The notes under the pieces were generated by a model, which had not been told where the DNA came from, ran no database searches, and saw only the letters and a list, made by a program, of their open reading frames with translations. A stretch of DNA of 64,000 bases, taken from Pseudomonas chlororaphis subsp. aurantiaca (lineage in GTDB: Bacteria; Pseudomonadota; Gammaproteobacteria; Pseudomonadales; Pseudomonadaceae). Each line of letters opens with the position of its first letter. The stretch's first letter is position 1. Where the stretch lies: positions 1,426,001-1,490,000 of the forward strand of contig NZ_CP059162.1 in the NCBI RefSeq assembly GCF_013466605.1, given 5' to 3'. Positions 26,538-35,213 of this stretch are shown here, in pieces. The translations under genes and the position numbers were made by a program.

Positions 26538-26635
26538 GTAGCCGCTGCCGCAGGCTGCGATAAGGCCGAAGGCCTTCAGCAATCCTGAGGTCTTCGCGAC
26601 CGTTCCGGTCGATCGCAGCCTGCGGCAGCGGCTAC
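26538..26635. repeat. Inverted REP pair between pcaK and the CoA-transferase genes
   Basis: Two perfect 24-base inverted copies (26538-26561 and 26612-26635) of a second REP family with core GCCGCTGCCGCAGGCTGC. Shorter relatives occur at 57160-57199 and 63867-63903. This pair separates the pcaK unit from the pcaI promoter and may stabilise or end the pcaK mRNA. Confidence 0.85.
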
Positions 26636-26663
26636 GGCGCAATCGATAGTCAGGCAACAATCT

Positions 26664-26678
26664 GTTCGATAAACGAAC
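26664..26678 (+). promoter_or_regulatory. PcaR box upstream of pcaI
   Basis: GTTCGATAAACGAAC matches the PcaR consensus in 13 of 15 positions. A related inverted half (GTCGATTATCGGATT) follows at about 26684-26698. The site is about 120 bases before the pcaI ATG and predicts beta-ketoadipate-dependent expression of pcaIJFHG. Confidence 0.75.
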
Positions 26679-26794
26679 GCTCAGTCGATTATCGGATTGT
26701 TTGGGTTTTTCCCCCGGCTTAATCTTCAGTCACTCAGGCGTATCCCTCGCGCCTTTTTCTTCCAGTCGCTCAATAACAATCGGGAGATCCCTCC

Positions 26795-27652
26795 ATGGCT
26801 GAAATCCTTTCGCTGCACGATGCGGTGAAGCAGTTCGTCAACGACGGCGATACCGTCGCGCTCGAAGGCTTCACCCACCTGATCCCCACGGCCGCGGGTC
26901 ACGAAATCATTCGCCAGGGCAAAAAAGACCTGACCCTGGTACGGATGACCCCTGACCTGATCTACGACCAGTTGATCGGTGCCGGTTGTGCCCGCAAGCT
27001 GATTTTCTCCTGGGGCGGCAACCCGGGCGTCGGCTCCCTGCATCGCCTGCGGGACGCGGTCGAGAAGCAATGGCCGCATGCCCTGGAAATCGAAGAACAC
27101 AGTCACGCCGACCTGGCCAACGCCTACGTGGCGGGCGCCTCGGGCCTGCCATTCGCGGTGTTGCGCGCTTATGCCGGCTCCGACCTGCCGAAGGTCAACC
27201 CGCTGATCAAGAGCGTGACCTGCCCATTCACCGGTGAAGTGCTGGCCGCGGTGCCATCGGTACGCCCTGATGTCACCGTGATCCACGCGCAGAAAGCCGA
27301 CCGCAAGGGCAACGTGCTGCTGTGGGGCATCCTCGGCGTGCAGAAGGAAGCCGCCCTGGCCGCCAAGCGCTGCATCGTCACCGTGGAAGAAATCGTCGAC
27401 GACCTGAACGCCCCGATGAATGCCTGTGTGCTGCCGACCTGGGCCCTGAGCGCGGTCTGCCATGTGCCGGGCGGCGCCCATCCGTCCTACGCCCACGGTT
27501 ACACCGAGCGCGACAACATCTTCTACCAGGCCTGGGACCCGATCGCCCGCGACCGTGAGACCTTCACCGCCTGGATCAACGAATACATCCGCGGCAGCGC
27601 TGACTTCAGCGAATTCCAGGCCAAGCTGGCCGCAGCAACGGGGGCCAAATAA
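26795..27652 (+). CDS. pcaI: 3-oxoadipate CoA-transferase subunit A (CatI/GctA-type)
   Basis: A 285-residue CoA-transferase alpha subunit. DGDTVALEGFTHLIPTAAGHEIIRQGKKDLTL (about 16-49) and FSWGGNPGVGSLHRLRDAVE (about 70-89) are the glycine-rich CoA-binding regions. It transfers CoA from succinyl-CoA to 3-oxoadipate together with the next gene. It is clearly longer than P. putida PcaI (about 231) and belongs to the CatI/GctA-like branch, as do PA0226/PA0227 beside pcaF in P. aeruginosa. CGGGAG precedes the ATG. Its stop overlaps the pcaJ start by one base (TAATG). Confidence 0.88.
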   Translation: MAEILSLHDAVKQFVNDGDTVALEGFTHLIPTAAGHEIIRQGKKDLTLVRMTPDLIYDQLIGAGCARKLIFSWGGNPGVGSLHRLRDAVEKQWPHALEIEEHSHADLANAYVAGASGLPFAVLRAYAGSDLPKVNPLIKSVTCPFTGEVLAAVPSVRPDVTVIHAQKADRKGNVLLWGILGVQKEAALAAKRCIVTVEEIVDDLNAPMNACVLPTWALSAVCHVPGGAHPSYAHGYTERDNIFYQAWDPIARDRETFTAWINEYIRGSADFSEFQAKLAAATGAK

Positions 27653-28431
27653 TGACTTACACCACCAATGAAATGATGACCGTTGCCGCCGCCCGCCGCC
27701 TGCAGAACGGCTCGGTGTGTTTTGTCGGGATCGGCCTGCCGTCCAAGGCCGCCAACCTGGCGCGCCTGACTTCGTCGCCGGACGTGGTGCTGATCTACGA
27801 ATCCGGCCCGATCGGCGCCAAGCCCAGCGTGCTGCCGCTGTCCATCGGTGACGGCGAGCTGGCCGAGACCGCGGACACCGTGGTGCCGACCGGCGAGATC
27901 TTCCGCTACTGGCTGCAAGGCGGACGTATCGACGTCGGTTTTCTCGGTGCCGCCCAGGTCGACCGTTTCGGCAACATCAACACCACGGTGGTCGGCGACT
28001 ACCACCAGCCGAAAGTCCGCCTGCCAGGTGCTGGCGGTGCGCCGGAGATCGCAGGTTCCGCCAAAAGCGTGCTGATCATCCTCAAGCAGTCGTCGCGTTC
28101 CTTTGTCGACAAGCTCGACTTCATCACCTCGGTCGGTCACGGCGAAGGCGGCGATTCGCGCAAACGCCTGGGCCTGCCAGGGGCAGGGCCGGTGGGGATC
28201 ATCACCGACCTGTGCATCATGGAGCCGGAAGCCGGCACCCATGAGTTCGTGGTGACCTCGCTGCACCCGGGCGTGACCCGCGAGCAGGTAGTGGCCGCCA
28301 CCGGTTGGGCGATCCGTTTCGCCGACCAGGTCGCAGAGACCGCCGCGCCGACCGAGATCGAACTGACCGCCCTGCGCGACCTGGAAGCCCGAACCGCCGC
28401 GGCCCATGGCCAGACTCCGGGAGAAGCCTGA
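27652..28431 (+). CDS. pcaJ: 3-oxoadipate CoA-transferase subunit B (CatJ/GctB-type)
   Basis: A 259-residue beta subunit. The catalytic glutamate is expected in [28 protein letters not shown] (about 46-73), and [28 protein letters not shown] is the conserved CoA-transferase core. It forms the heteromeric enzyme with PcaI that yields 3-oxoadipyl-CoA, substrate of PcaF. The stop overlaps the pcaF start by one base (TGATG), showing tight coupling of all three genes. Confidence 0.88.
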   Translation: MTYTTNEMMTVAAARRLQNGSVCFVGIGLPSKAANLARLTSSPDVVLIYESGPIGAKPSVLPLSIGDGELAETADTVVPTGEIFRYWLQGGRIDVGFLGAAQVDRFGNINTTVVGDYHQPKVRLPGAGGAPEIAGSAKSVLIILKQSSRSFVDKLDFITSVGHGEGGDSRKRLGLPGAGPVGIITDLCIMEPEAGTHEFVVTSLHPGVTREQVVAATGWAIRFADQVAETAAPTEIELTALRDLEARTAAAHGQTPGEA

Positions 28432-29633
28432 TGCGCGAAGTGTTTATCTGTGACGCCATTCGTACCCCCATCGGCCGCTTTGGTGGTGGCCTGTCGACGG
28501 TGCGTGCCGACGATCTGGCCGCCGCGCCGATCAAGGCGCTGATCGAGCGCAACCCATCGGTGGACTGGAGCGCGGTGGACGAGGTGTTCCTCGGCTGCGC
28601 CAACCAGGCCGGCGAAGACAATCGCAACGTGGCTCGCATGGCGCTGCTGCTGGCCGGGCTGCCGGAAACCATTCCGGGCGTGACCCTCAACCGCCTGTGC
28701 GCTTCGGGCATGGATGCCATCGGTACCGCCTTCCGCGCCATCGCCAGTGGCGAGATGGAGCTGGCCATCGCCGGCGGAGTCGAGTCGATGTCCCGCGCGC
28801 CCTTTGTCATGGGCAAGGCCGACACCGCCTTTTCGCGCAACATGAAACTGGAAGACACCACCATCGGCTGGCGCTTCATCAACCCGCTGATGAAGGCCCA
28901 GTACGGCGTGGATGCCATGCCGCAGACCGCCGACAACGTCGCCGATGACTATCAGGTGTCGCGCGCCGACCAGGATGCCTTCGCCCTGCGCAGCCAGCAG
29001 CGCACCGCCGCTGCGCAGGCCGCCGGGTTCTTCGCCGAGGAAATCGTCCCGGTGCGTATCGTCCACAAGAAGGGCGAGACGGTGGTCGAGCAGGACGAGC
29101 ATCCGCGGGCCGATACCTCGCTGGAAACCCTGAGCAAGCTCAAGCCGGTCAATGGCCCGGACAAGACCGTCACCGCCGGCAACGCTTCGGGCGTCAACGA
29201 TGGGGCGGCGGCGCTGATCCTGGCGTCGGCCGGGGCGGTGAAAAAGCATGGCCTGACCGCCCGTGCCCGAGTGCTGGGCATGGCCAGCGCCGGCGTCGCG
29301 CCACGGGTGATGGGCATCGGCCCGGTGCCAGCGGTGCGCAAGTTGACCGAGCGCCTGGGCGTGGCGGTCAGCGATTTTGATGTGATCGAACTCAACGAAG
29401 CCTTCGCCAGCCAGGGCCTGGCGGTGTTGCGCGAACTGGGCCTGGCGGACGACGCGCCCCAGGTCAACCCCAACGGCGGCGCCATCGCCCTTGGCCATCC
29501 GCTGGGCATGAGCGGCGCGCGCCTGGTATTGACCGCCCTGCACCACCTGGAAAAGACCGGTGGCAAGAAAGGCCTGGCGACCATGTGCGTGGGTGTCGGC
29601 CAGGGCCTGGCACTGGCCATCGAGCGCGTCTGA
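28431..29633 (+). CDS. pcaF: 3-oxoadipyl-CoA thiolase PcaF
   Basis: A 400-residue thiolase, the usual length. The acyl-accepting cysteine is in [13 protein letters not shown] (about 85-97), the catalytic histidine in [18 protein letters not shown], and the second cysteine in [12 protein letters not shown] near the C terminus. It cleaves 3-oxoadipyl-CoA to succinyl-CoA and acetyl-CoA, the last step of the pathway. The ATG at 28431 overlaps the pcaJ stop; the frame is open further upstream but only inside pcaJ. Confidence 0.95.
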   Translation: MREVFICDAIRTPIGRFGGGLSTVRADDLAAAPIKALIERNPSVDWSAVDEVFLGCANQAGEDNRNVARMALLLAGLPETIPGVTLNRLCASGMDAIGTAFRAIASGEMELAIAGGVESMSRAPFVMGKADTAFSRNMKLEDTTIGWRFINPLMKAQYGVDAMPQTADNVADDYQVSRADQDAFALRSQQRTAAAQAAGFFAEEIVPVRIVHKKGETVVEQDEHPRADTSLETLSKLKPVNGPDKTVTAGNASGVNDGAAALILASAGAVKKHGLTARARVLGMASAGVAPRVMGIGPVPAVRKLTERLGVAVSDFDVIELNEAFASQGLAVLRELGLADDAPQVNPNGGAIALGHPLGMSGARLVLTALHHLEKTGGKKGLATMCVGVGQGLALAIERV

Positions 29634-29662
29634 CGCGCTTTTTATAAGAACGAGGATCGAGC

Positions 29663-30367
29663 ATGACCGACAAGCCCGGTTACCGGCGCCCGCAACCAGG
29701 TACTCAGCCTGATTACCTGCACCCGGCCTACAAATCCACCAACACCCGCTCGCCGTCCAAGCCTCTGGTGTTCCTGCCCCATTCGCTGTCGGAAATCACC
29801 GGCCCGACCATCGGCGCTGATTATCTGCAGGACAAGGACAACGACCTGACCGCCCAGCATGCCGGCGAGCCCCAGGGCGAACGCATCATCGTCCACGGCC
29901 GGGTGCTGGACGAGAACGGCCTGCCGGTGCCGGGGATCCTGGTGGAGATCTGGCAGGCCAACGCCGCCGGCCGTTACAACCACGAGCGTGACCTGCACGA
30001 TGCGCCGCTTGACCCGAACTTCACCGGCACCGGGCGCACCGTCACCGATGCCGATGGCTGGTACCAGTTCCAGACCATCAAGCCCGGCGCCTACCCCTGG
30101 GGTAACCACCACAACGCCTGGCGTCCGGCGCATATCCACTTCTCGCTGTTCGGGCCGAGCATCCTCACGCGCCTGGTGACCCAGATGTATTTCCCGGGCG
30201 ACCCGTTGCTGACCTACGACCCGATCTACAACTGCGTGCCGGACACCAGCGCCAAGGAACGCCTGATCGCCAGCTTCGACCTGGAGAAAACCATTCCGTC
30301 CTACGCCCTCGGCTACCGTTGGGACATCGTCTTGCGCGGCCGCGATGCCACGCCGATGGAGAAATAA
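29663..30367 (+). CDS. pcaH: Protocatechuate 3,4-dioxygenase beta subunit PcaH
   Basis: A 234-residue intradiol dioxygenase beta subunit. The Fe(III) ligands are visible: Tyr in NAAGRYNHERD, Tyr in PGAYPWGNHHNAW, and the two His of RPAHIHFSLFG. It opens the protocatechuate ring between the hydroxyls to give 3-carboxy-cis,cis-muconate. It lies 29 bases after pcaF with a CGAGGAT ribosome binding site and one base before pcaG, so the CoA-transfer, thiolase and dioxygenase genes form one unit. Confidence 0.96.
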   Translation: MTDKPGYRRPQPGTQPDYLHPAYKSTNTRSPSKPLVFLPHSLSEITGPTIGADYLQDKDNDLTAQHAGEPQGERIIVHGRVLDENGLPVPGILVEIWQANAAGRYNHERDLHDAPLDPNFTGTGRTVTDADGWYQFQTIKPGAYPWGNHHNAWRPAHIHFSLFGPSILTRLVTQMYFPGDPLLTYDPIYNCVPDTSAKERLIASFDLEKTIPSYALGYRWDIVLRGRDATPMEK

Positions 30368-30368
30368 G

Positions 30369-30935
30369 ATGACGCTGACTGCGACTACGTCCCACACCGT
30401 CGGCCCGTACTACCACATCGGCCTGACCTGGCTGAACCGCGAAGACCTGACCCAGGCCGAGACCCTCGGCGAGCGGGTGGCGATCAGCGGCCAGGTGGTG
30501 GATGGCAACGGCGATTTCGTCAACGACGCCATGCTGGAAATCTGGCAGGCCAACGCGCTCGGCAAGTACGACCACCCGGAAGACGATCAGGACAAGGCCC
30601 TGGACCCGAACTTCCAGGGCTTCGGCCGGGTACCGGTGGATGGAGAAGGGCGTTTCCGCTTCACCACCATCAAGCCGGGTACCGTGCCCGGCCTGCAGGG
30701 TTCGACCCAGGCGCCGCACCTGGTGGTGTTGGTGTTTGCCCGGGGCCTGGTCAAGCACCTGCTGACCCGTATCTACTTCGACGGCGAGCCGGCCAACGCG
30801 GCCGATCCGCTGCTGGCCTGCGTGCCCGAAGAGCGTCGCGCCACCTTGCTGGCCAAGGCGGATGCGCCGGGTCACTACCAGTGGAATGTGATCCTGCAGG
30901 GTACCGACGCGGAAACGGTGTTCTTCGATTATTGA
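30369..30935 (+). CDS. pcaG: Protocatechuate 3,4-dioxygenase alpha subunit PcaG
   Basis: A 188-residue alpha subunit starting MTLTATTSHTVGPYYHIGLTWL. It shares the beta-sandwich of PcaH (DAMLEIWQANALGKYDHPED, FGRVPVDGEGRFRFTTIKPG) but lacks the His-x-His iron ligand pair, having QAPHLVVLVFARG instead, as expected for the non-catalytic subunit. It starts one base after the pcaH stop. A GC-rich hairpin follows. Confidence 0.96.
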   Translation: MTLTATTSHTVGPYYHIGLTWLNREDLTQAETLGERVAISGQVVDGNGDFVNDAMLEIWQANALGKYDHPEDDQDKALDPNFQGFGRVPVDGEGRFRFTTIKPGTVPGLQGSTQAPHLVVLVFARGLVKHLLTRIYFDGEPANAADPLLACVPEERRATLLAKADAPGHYQWNVILQGTDAETVFFDY

Positions 30936-30943
30936 GTGTGCCT

Positions 30944-30993
30944 GGGGGGAGCGCGGGCTGGTTCGCGATAAGGCTGAACCGGTCGCTCCCCCC
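30944..30993. repeat. Large hairpin after pcaG
   Basis: GGGGGGAGCG (30944-30953) pairs with CGCTCCCCCC (30984-30993), and GGTTC/GAACC extends the stem inside the loop. There is no T tract, so it is more likely an mRNA-stabilising or REP-like element than a terminator. It separates pcaHG from pcaT. Confidence 0.6.
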
Positions 30994-31066
30994 CAAGGTC
31001 GTCTTGCGGAACGGGACTGTTACAAAGTATGTCTAGACTCACCACGTCCCCAAAGAGTGAAAACCC

Positions 31067-32362
31067 ATGACAACGTTAACCAGTCACTACACGACCGAGG
31101 AACGCAGCAAGAGGATCTTCGCGATCGTCGGCGCCTCCTCCGGCAACCTGGTCGAATGGTTCGACTTCTACGTCTACGCCTTCTGCGCGATCTATTTCGC
31201 CCCGGCGTTTTTCCCCTCCGACGACCCTACCGTGCAACTGCTCAATACCGCCGGCGTGTTCGCCGCCGGGTTCCTGATGCGTCCTATCGGCGGCTGGCTG
31301 TTCGGCCGGGTGGCCGACAAGCACGGGCGCAAGAATTCCATGATGATCTCGGTGCTGATGATGTGCGCCGGCTCCTTGGTCATTGCCTTCCTGCCGACCT
31401 ACGCCAGCATCGGTGCCTGGGCACCGGCGCTGCTGCTGATGGCGCGACTGTTCCAGGGCCTGTCGGTGGGCGGGGAATATGGCACCACCGCGACCTACAT
31501 GAGCGAAGTCGCACTCAAGGGCCAGCGCGGGTTCTTCGCCTCCTTCCAGTACGTGACCCTGATCGGCGGGCAACTGTTGGCGGTGCTGGTGGTGGTGATC
31601 CTGCAACAATTTCTCGACGAGGCGGAGCTCAAGGCCTGGGGCTGGCGGATTCCGTTCGTGATCGGCGCCATCGCGGCCCTGATCTCCCTGCTGCTGCGGC
31701 GCTCGCTGAAAGAAACCACCAGCAAGGAAATGCGTGAAGACAAGGACGCCGGCAGCGTTGCCGCGCTGTTCAAGCATCACTCGAAAGCCTTTGTCACCGT
31801 GCTCGGCTACACCGCCGGTGGCTCGCTGATTTTCTACACCTTCACCACCTATATGCAGAAGTACCTGGTGAACACCGCCGGCATGCACGCCAAGACCGCC
31901 AGCTACATCATGACCGGCGCGCTGTTTCTTTATATGTGCATGCAGCCGCTGTTCGGCATGCTGGCGGACAAGATCGGCCGGCGTAACTCGATGCTCTGGT
32001 TCGGCTCGCTGGGCACGCTGTGCACCGTGCCTATCCTGCTGACCCTGAAAACCGTTACCAGCCCGTTCCTGGCCTTCGTGCTGATCACCCTGGCCCTGGC
32101 GATCGTCAGTTTCTACACCTCCATCAGCGGCCTGGTAAAAGCCGAGATGTTCCCGCCGCAAGTGCGGGCGCTGGGGGTAGGCCTGGCCTATGCGGTGGCC
32201 AACGCGCTGTTCGGCGGTTCGGCGGAATACGTGGCCCTGGGCCTGAAATCCCTGGGCATGGAAAACACCTTCTACTGGTACGTGACGGCGATGATGGCGA
32301 TTGCCTTCCTGTTCAGCCTGCGTCTGCCTAAACAGGCGGCGTACCTGCACCACGATCTTTGA
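31067..32362 (+). CDS. pcaT: Dicarboxylate (beta-ketoadipate) MFS transporter PcaT
   Basis: A 431-residue member of the MHS family of MFS proteins. [13 protein letters not shown] in helix 1, [20 protein letters not shown] (motif A) and [23 protein letters not shown] are typical of MHS proton symporters. In P. putida PcaT imports beta-ketoadipate and adipate. Position directly before pcaBDC matches the P. putida order pcaTBDC. A 131-base gap after pcaG leaves room for its own promoter; I see no PcaR box in it. Confidence 0.9.
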   Translation: MTTLTSHYTTEERSKRIFAIVGASSGNLVEWFDFYVYAFCAIYFAPAFFPSDDPTVQLLNTAGVFAAGFLMRPIGGWLFGRVADKHGRKNSMMISVLMMCAGSLVIAFLPTYASIGAWAPALLLMARLFQGLSVGGEYGTTATYMSEVALKGQRGFFASFQYVTLIGGQLLAVLVVVILQQFLDEAELKAWGWRIPFVIGAIAALISLLLRRSLKETTSKEMREDKDAGSVAALFKHHSKAFVTVLGYTAGGSLIFYTFTTYMQKYLVNTAGMHAKTASYIMTGALFLYMCMQPLFGMLADKIGRRNSMLWFGSLGTLCTVPILLTLKTVTSPFLAFVLITLALAIVSFYTSISGLVKAEMFPPQVRALGVGLAYAVANALFGGSAEYVALGLKSLGMENTFYWYVTAMMAIAFLFSLRLPKQAAYLHHDL

Positions 32363-32409
32363 CCTGTCCGCGTGCGTCCGTCGCGGACGCACGCCCCAAA
32401 GGATTGTTT

Positions 32410-33774
32410 ATGAGTACACCGGCGAGCAACCAACTGTTCGATGCCTACTTCACCACCCGCGATATGCGCGCGGTGTTCTGCGACCAGGGCCGGGTCCAGG
32501 CCATGCTCGACTTCGAGGCCGCGCTGGCCCGGGCCGAGGCCCGGGTCGGAGTGATTCCGGCCGCGGCGGTGGCGCCGATCGAGGCGGCCTGCCGCGCCGG
32601 ACTCTATGATTTTTCCGACCTGGGCCAGGCTATCGCCACCGCGGGCAACTCGGCGATTCCACTGGTCAAGGCCCTGGGCAAGCAGATCGCCAAGAGCGAT
32701 GCCAGCGCCGAGCGTCATGTGCACCTGGGCGCCACCAGCCAGGATGTGATGGACAGTGGCCTGGTCCTGCAACTGCGGCAGGCGCTGAGCCTGATCGACA
32801 ACGATCTGGCGCGCCTCGGCGGCATCCTGGCCGCGCAGGCCCAACGTTATGCCGACACCCCGATGGCCGGCCGCACCTGGCTGCAACATGCCACGCCGGT
32901 CACCCTCGGCATGAAGATCGCCGGCTGGCTGGGGGCCGTGACCCGCAGCCGCGAGCGTCTGGCGCAGCTCAAGCCGCGCTTGCTGGTGCTGCAGTTCGGG
33001 GGGGCCTCCGGCACCCTCGCGGCCCTGGGCGAGCAAGCCCTGCCCATTGCCCAGGCCCTGGCCGAGGAGTTGCAACTGAGCCTGCCGGAACAGCCCTGGC
33101 ACACCCAGCGCGACCGGCTGGTGGAGTTCGCCTCGGTGCTCGGCCTGATCGCCGGCAGCCTCGGCAAGTTTGGCCGTGACATCAGCCTGCTGATGCAGAC
33201 TGAGGCGGCGGAAGTCTTCGAGCCGTCGGCGCCGGGCAAGGGCGGTTCCTCGACCATGCCGCACAAGCGCAACCCGGTGGGCGCGGCGGTGTTGATCGGC
33301 GCGGCGACCCGGGTTCCCGGGCTGCTGGCGACTATGTTCAGCGCCATGCCCCAGGAGCACGAACGCAGCCTGGGCCTGTGGCACGCCGAATGGGAAACCC
33401 TGCCGGAGATCTGCTGCCTGGTGTCCGGTGCCTTGCAACAGGCGCTGCTGGTGGCCGACGGGCTGGAAGTCGACGCTGCGCGCATGGCCAGGAATCTCGA
33501 CCTGACCCAGGGGCTGGTGCTGGCGGAAGCCGTGAGCATCGCCCTGGCCCAGCGCCTGGGTCGCGAGACCGCACACCATCTGCTGGAGCAGTGCTGCAAG
33601 CGCGCGGTGGCCGAACAGCGGCATCTGCGCGCGGTGTTGGGGGACGAGCCGCAAGTGACCGACGAACTGTCGGCGGAAGAACTGGACTGCCTGCTGGACC
33701 CGGCGCATTACCTCGGCCTGGCGCAAGCCTGGGTCGAGCGCGCCGTGGCCGAACATTTAGCCTTGAACGCCTGA
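32410..33774 (+). CDS. pcaB: 3-carboxy-cis,cis-muconate cycloisomerase PcaB
   Basis: A 454-residue member of the fumarase/argininosuccinate lyase superfamily. The family signature PGKGGSSTMPHKRNPVGAA (about 276-294) and the region GATSQDVMDSGLVLQLR (about 108-124) are clear. It converts 3-carboxy-cis,cis-muconate to 4-carboxymuconolactone. The ATG at 32410 follows AAAGGA; upstream codons of the same frame run into pcaT and are not used. Confidence 0.95.
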   Translation: MSTPASNQLFDAYFTTRDMRAVFCDQGRVQAMLDFEAALARAEARVGVIPAAAVAPIEAACRAGLYDFSDLGQAIATAGNSAIPLVKALGKQIAKSDASAERHVHLGATSQDVMDSGLVLQLRQALSLIDNDLARLGGILAAQAQRYADTPMAGRTWLQHATPVTLGMKIAGWLGAVTRSRERLAQLKPRLLVLQFGGASGTLAALGEQALPIAQALAEELQLSLPEQPWHTQRDRLVEFASVLGLIAGSLGKFGRDISLLMQTEAAEVFEPSAPGKGGSSTMPHKRNPVGAAVLIGAATRVPGLLATMFSAMPQEHERSLGLWHAEWETLPEICCLVSGALQQALLVADGLEVDAARMARNLDLTQGLVLAEAVSIALAQRLGRETAHHLLEQCCKRAVAEQRHLRAVLGDEPQVTDELSAEELDCLLDPAHYLGLAQAWVERAVAEHLALNA

Positions 33775-33785
33775 AGGAGACTGCC

Positions 33786-34586
33786 GTGGCATTCGTACAA
33801 CTCGCCGAGGGCGAACTGCATTACCAACTCGACGGCCCGGCCGATGCGCCGGTGCTGGTCCTGTCCAACTCCCTGGGTACCGACCTGCACATGTGGGACA
33901 TCCAGATTCCGGCCTTTACCAAGCACTTCCGGGTGCTGCGTTTCGACACCCGTGGCCACGGCAAATCCCTGGTCACCGAAGGCCCCTACAGCATTGAGCA
34001 GTTGGGCCGTGACGTGCTGGCACTGCTGGATGCGCTGCATATCCAGCGCGTGCATTTCTGCGGCCTGTCCATGGGCGGGTTGATCGGCCAGTGGCTGGGC
34101 ATCAATGCCGGCGAGCGCTTGAACAAGCTGGTGGTGTGCAACACCGCGGCGAAGATCGGCGACCCGTCGGTATGGAACCCACGCATCGAAACCGTGCTGC
34201 GCGACGGCCAGGCGGCCATGGTCGCATTGCGCGATGCCTCGATCGCCCGCTGGTTCACCCCGGGCTTCGCTGCGGCGCACCCGGACCAGGCCAAGCTGAT
34301 CACCGACATGCTGGCGGCCACCTCGCCCCAGGGTTATGCCGCCAACTGCGCGGCGGTGCGCGATGCGGATTTCCGCGATCAACTGTCGGCGATCGAGGCG
34401 CCGACCCTGGTGGTGTCCGGTACCGAAGATGCGGTCACACCGCCCTCGGGCGGGCATTTCATTCAGGAGCGCGTGCGCGGCGCCGAATACGCCGAGTTCC
34501 ATGCGGCGCACCTGTCCAACGTCCAGGCCGGCGCGGCGTTCAGCGAGCGGGTCGTGGCATTTCTGCTGGCTGACCAGATCATTTGA
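33786..34586 (+). CDS. pcaD: 3-oxoadipate enol-lactonase PcaD
   Basis: A 266-residue alpha/beta hydrolase starting with GTG at 33786 behind a strong GAAGGAG; no ATG with a ribosome binding site is available near it. The nucleophile elbow is FCGLSMGG (Ser95), the oxyanion region SNSLGTDLHMW (about 27-37), and the acid/base residues lie near GTEDAVTPPSGG and the final HLSN. It hydrolyses 3-oxoadipate enol-lactone to 3-oxoadipate. Spaced 11 bases from both pcaB and pcaC. Confidence 0.95.
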   Translation: MAFVQLAEGELHYQLDGPADAPVLVLSNSLGTDLHMWDIQIPAFTKHFRVLRFDTRGHGKSLVTEGPYSIEQLGRDVLALLDALHIQRVHFCGLSMGGLIGQWLGINAGERLNKLVVCNTAAKIGDPSVWNPRIETVLRDGQAAMVALRDASIARWFTPGFAAAHPDQAKLITDMLAATSPQGYAANCAAVRDADFRDQLSAIEAPTLVVSGTEDAVTPPSGGHFIQERVRGAEYAEFHAAHLSNVQAGAAFSERVVAFLLADQII

Positions 34587-34597
34587 GGATGCCCCCG

Positions 34598-34990
34598 ATG
34601 GACGAGAAACAACGTTACGCCGAAGGCATGCAAGTGCGTCGCGCGGTACTGGGCGATGCCCATGTCGATCGCAGCCTGAGCACCCTGACCGAGTTCAACT
34701 CGGAGTTCCAGGAAATGATTACCCGGCACGCCTGGGGCGATATCTGGACGCGTCCGGGCCTGCCACGCCACACCCGCAGCCTGATCACCATCGCCATGCT
34801 GATCGGCATGAACCGCAACGAAGAGCTCAAGTTGCACCTGCGTGCCGCCGCCAACAACGGCGTGAGCCGCGCCGAGATCAAGGAAGTGATCATGCAGAGC
34901 GCAATCTACTGCGGCATTCCGGCGGCCAACGCGACCTTCCACCTGGCCGAGTCGGTGTGGGACGAGCTGGGCGTCGAATCCCGCGGCTGA
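34598..34990 (+). CDS. pcaC: 4-carboxymuconolactone decarboxylase PcaC
   Basis: A 130-residue CMD protein: MDEKQRYAEGMQVRRAVLGD at the start, then ITRHAWGDIWTRPGLPRHTRSLITIAMLIGMNRNEELKLHLRAA, the family core. It decarboxylates 4-carboxymuconolactone to 3-oxoadipate enol-lactone for PcaD. It is a free-standing PcaC rather than a PcaL fusion with PcaD. It is the last gene of the operon and is followed by a terminator-like hairpin. Confidence 0.96.
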   Translation: MDEKQRYAEGMQVRRAVLGDAHVDRSLSTLTEFNSEFQEMITRHAWGDIWTRPGLPRHTRSLITIAMLIGMNRNEELKLHLRAAANNGVSRAEIKEVIMQSAIYCGIPAANATFHLAESVWDELGVESRG

Positions 34991-35010
34991 TAACCCACGA
35001 CTTATAAAGA

Positions 35011-35046
35011 AACGCGGCGCCGGGCAACTCGGCGCCGCTGCGTTTT
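35011..35046 (+). terminator. Terminator of the pca operon
   Basis: GCGGCGCCG and CGGCGCCGC pair across GGCAACT, followed by TGCGTTTTCC. The T tract is short but the stem is very stable. It lies 20 bases past the pcaC stop. Confidence 0.7.
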
Positions 35047-35050
35047 CCCT

Positions 35051-35149
35051 GCGGGAGCGAGCTTGCTCGCGATGAACCTGAGGGTGCCGCGTTTAGCCAG
35101 TCGGTACGCGCCATCGTTGGCGATCATCGCGAGCAAGCTTCGCTGCTAC
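35051..35149. repeat. Inverted REP pair (BIME) between pcaC and the porin gene
   Basis: Two facing copies (about 35051-35074 and 35125-35149) of the GAGCGAGCTTGCTCGCGATG family, as at 706-794. It sits between two converging transcription units. Confidence 0.8.
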
Positions 35150-35193
35150 AAAAACAAGGCCAGCCCTGGGGAATGGGGCTGGCCTTGTTTTTG
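35149..35193. terminator. Terminator of the OprD-family porin gene
   Basis: An 18-base-pair perfect stem (35149-35166 against 35176-35193) with A/T tracts on both outer sides, ending 20 bases from the porin stop. It can act on both strands. Confidence 0.9.
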
Positions 35194-35213
35194 GTGTGGG
35201 CGAGCGAATGGGC

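Noticed and set aside
24857..26678. An additional PcaR box before pcaT
   Set aside because: The 131-base pcaG-pcaT gap contains no GTTCGATAA-type sequence. Expression of pcaTBDC must come from readthrough or another promoter.
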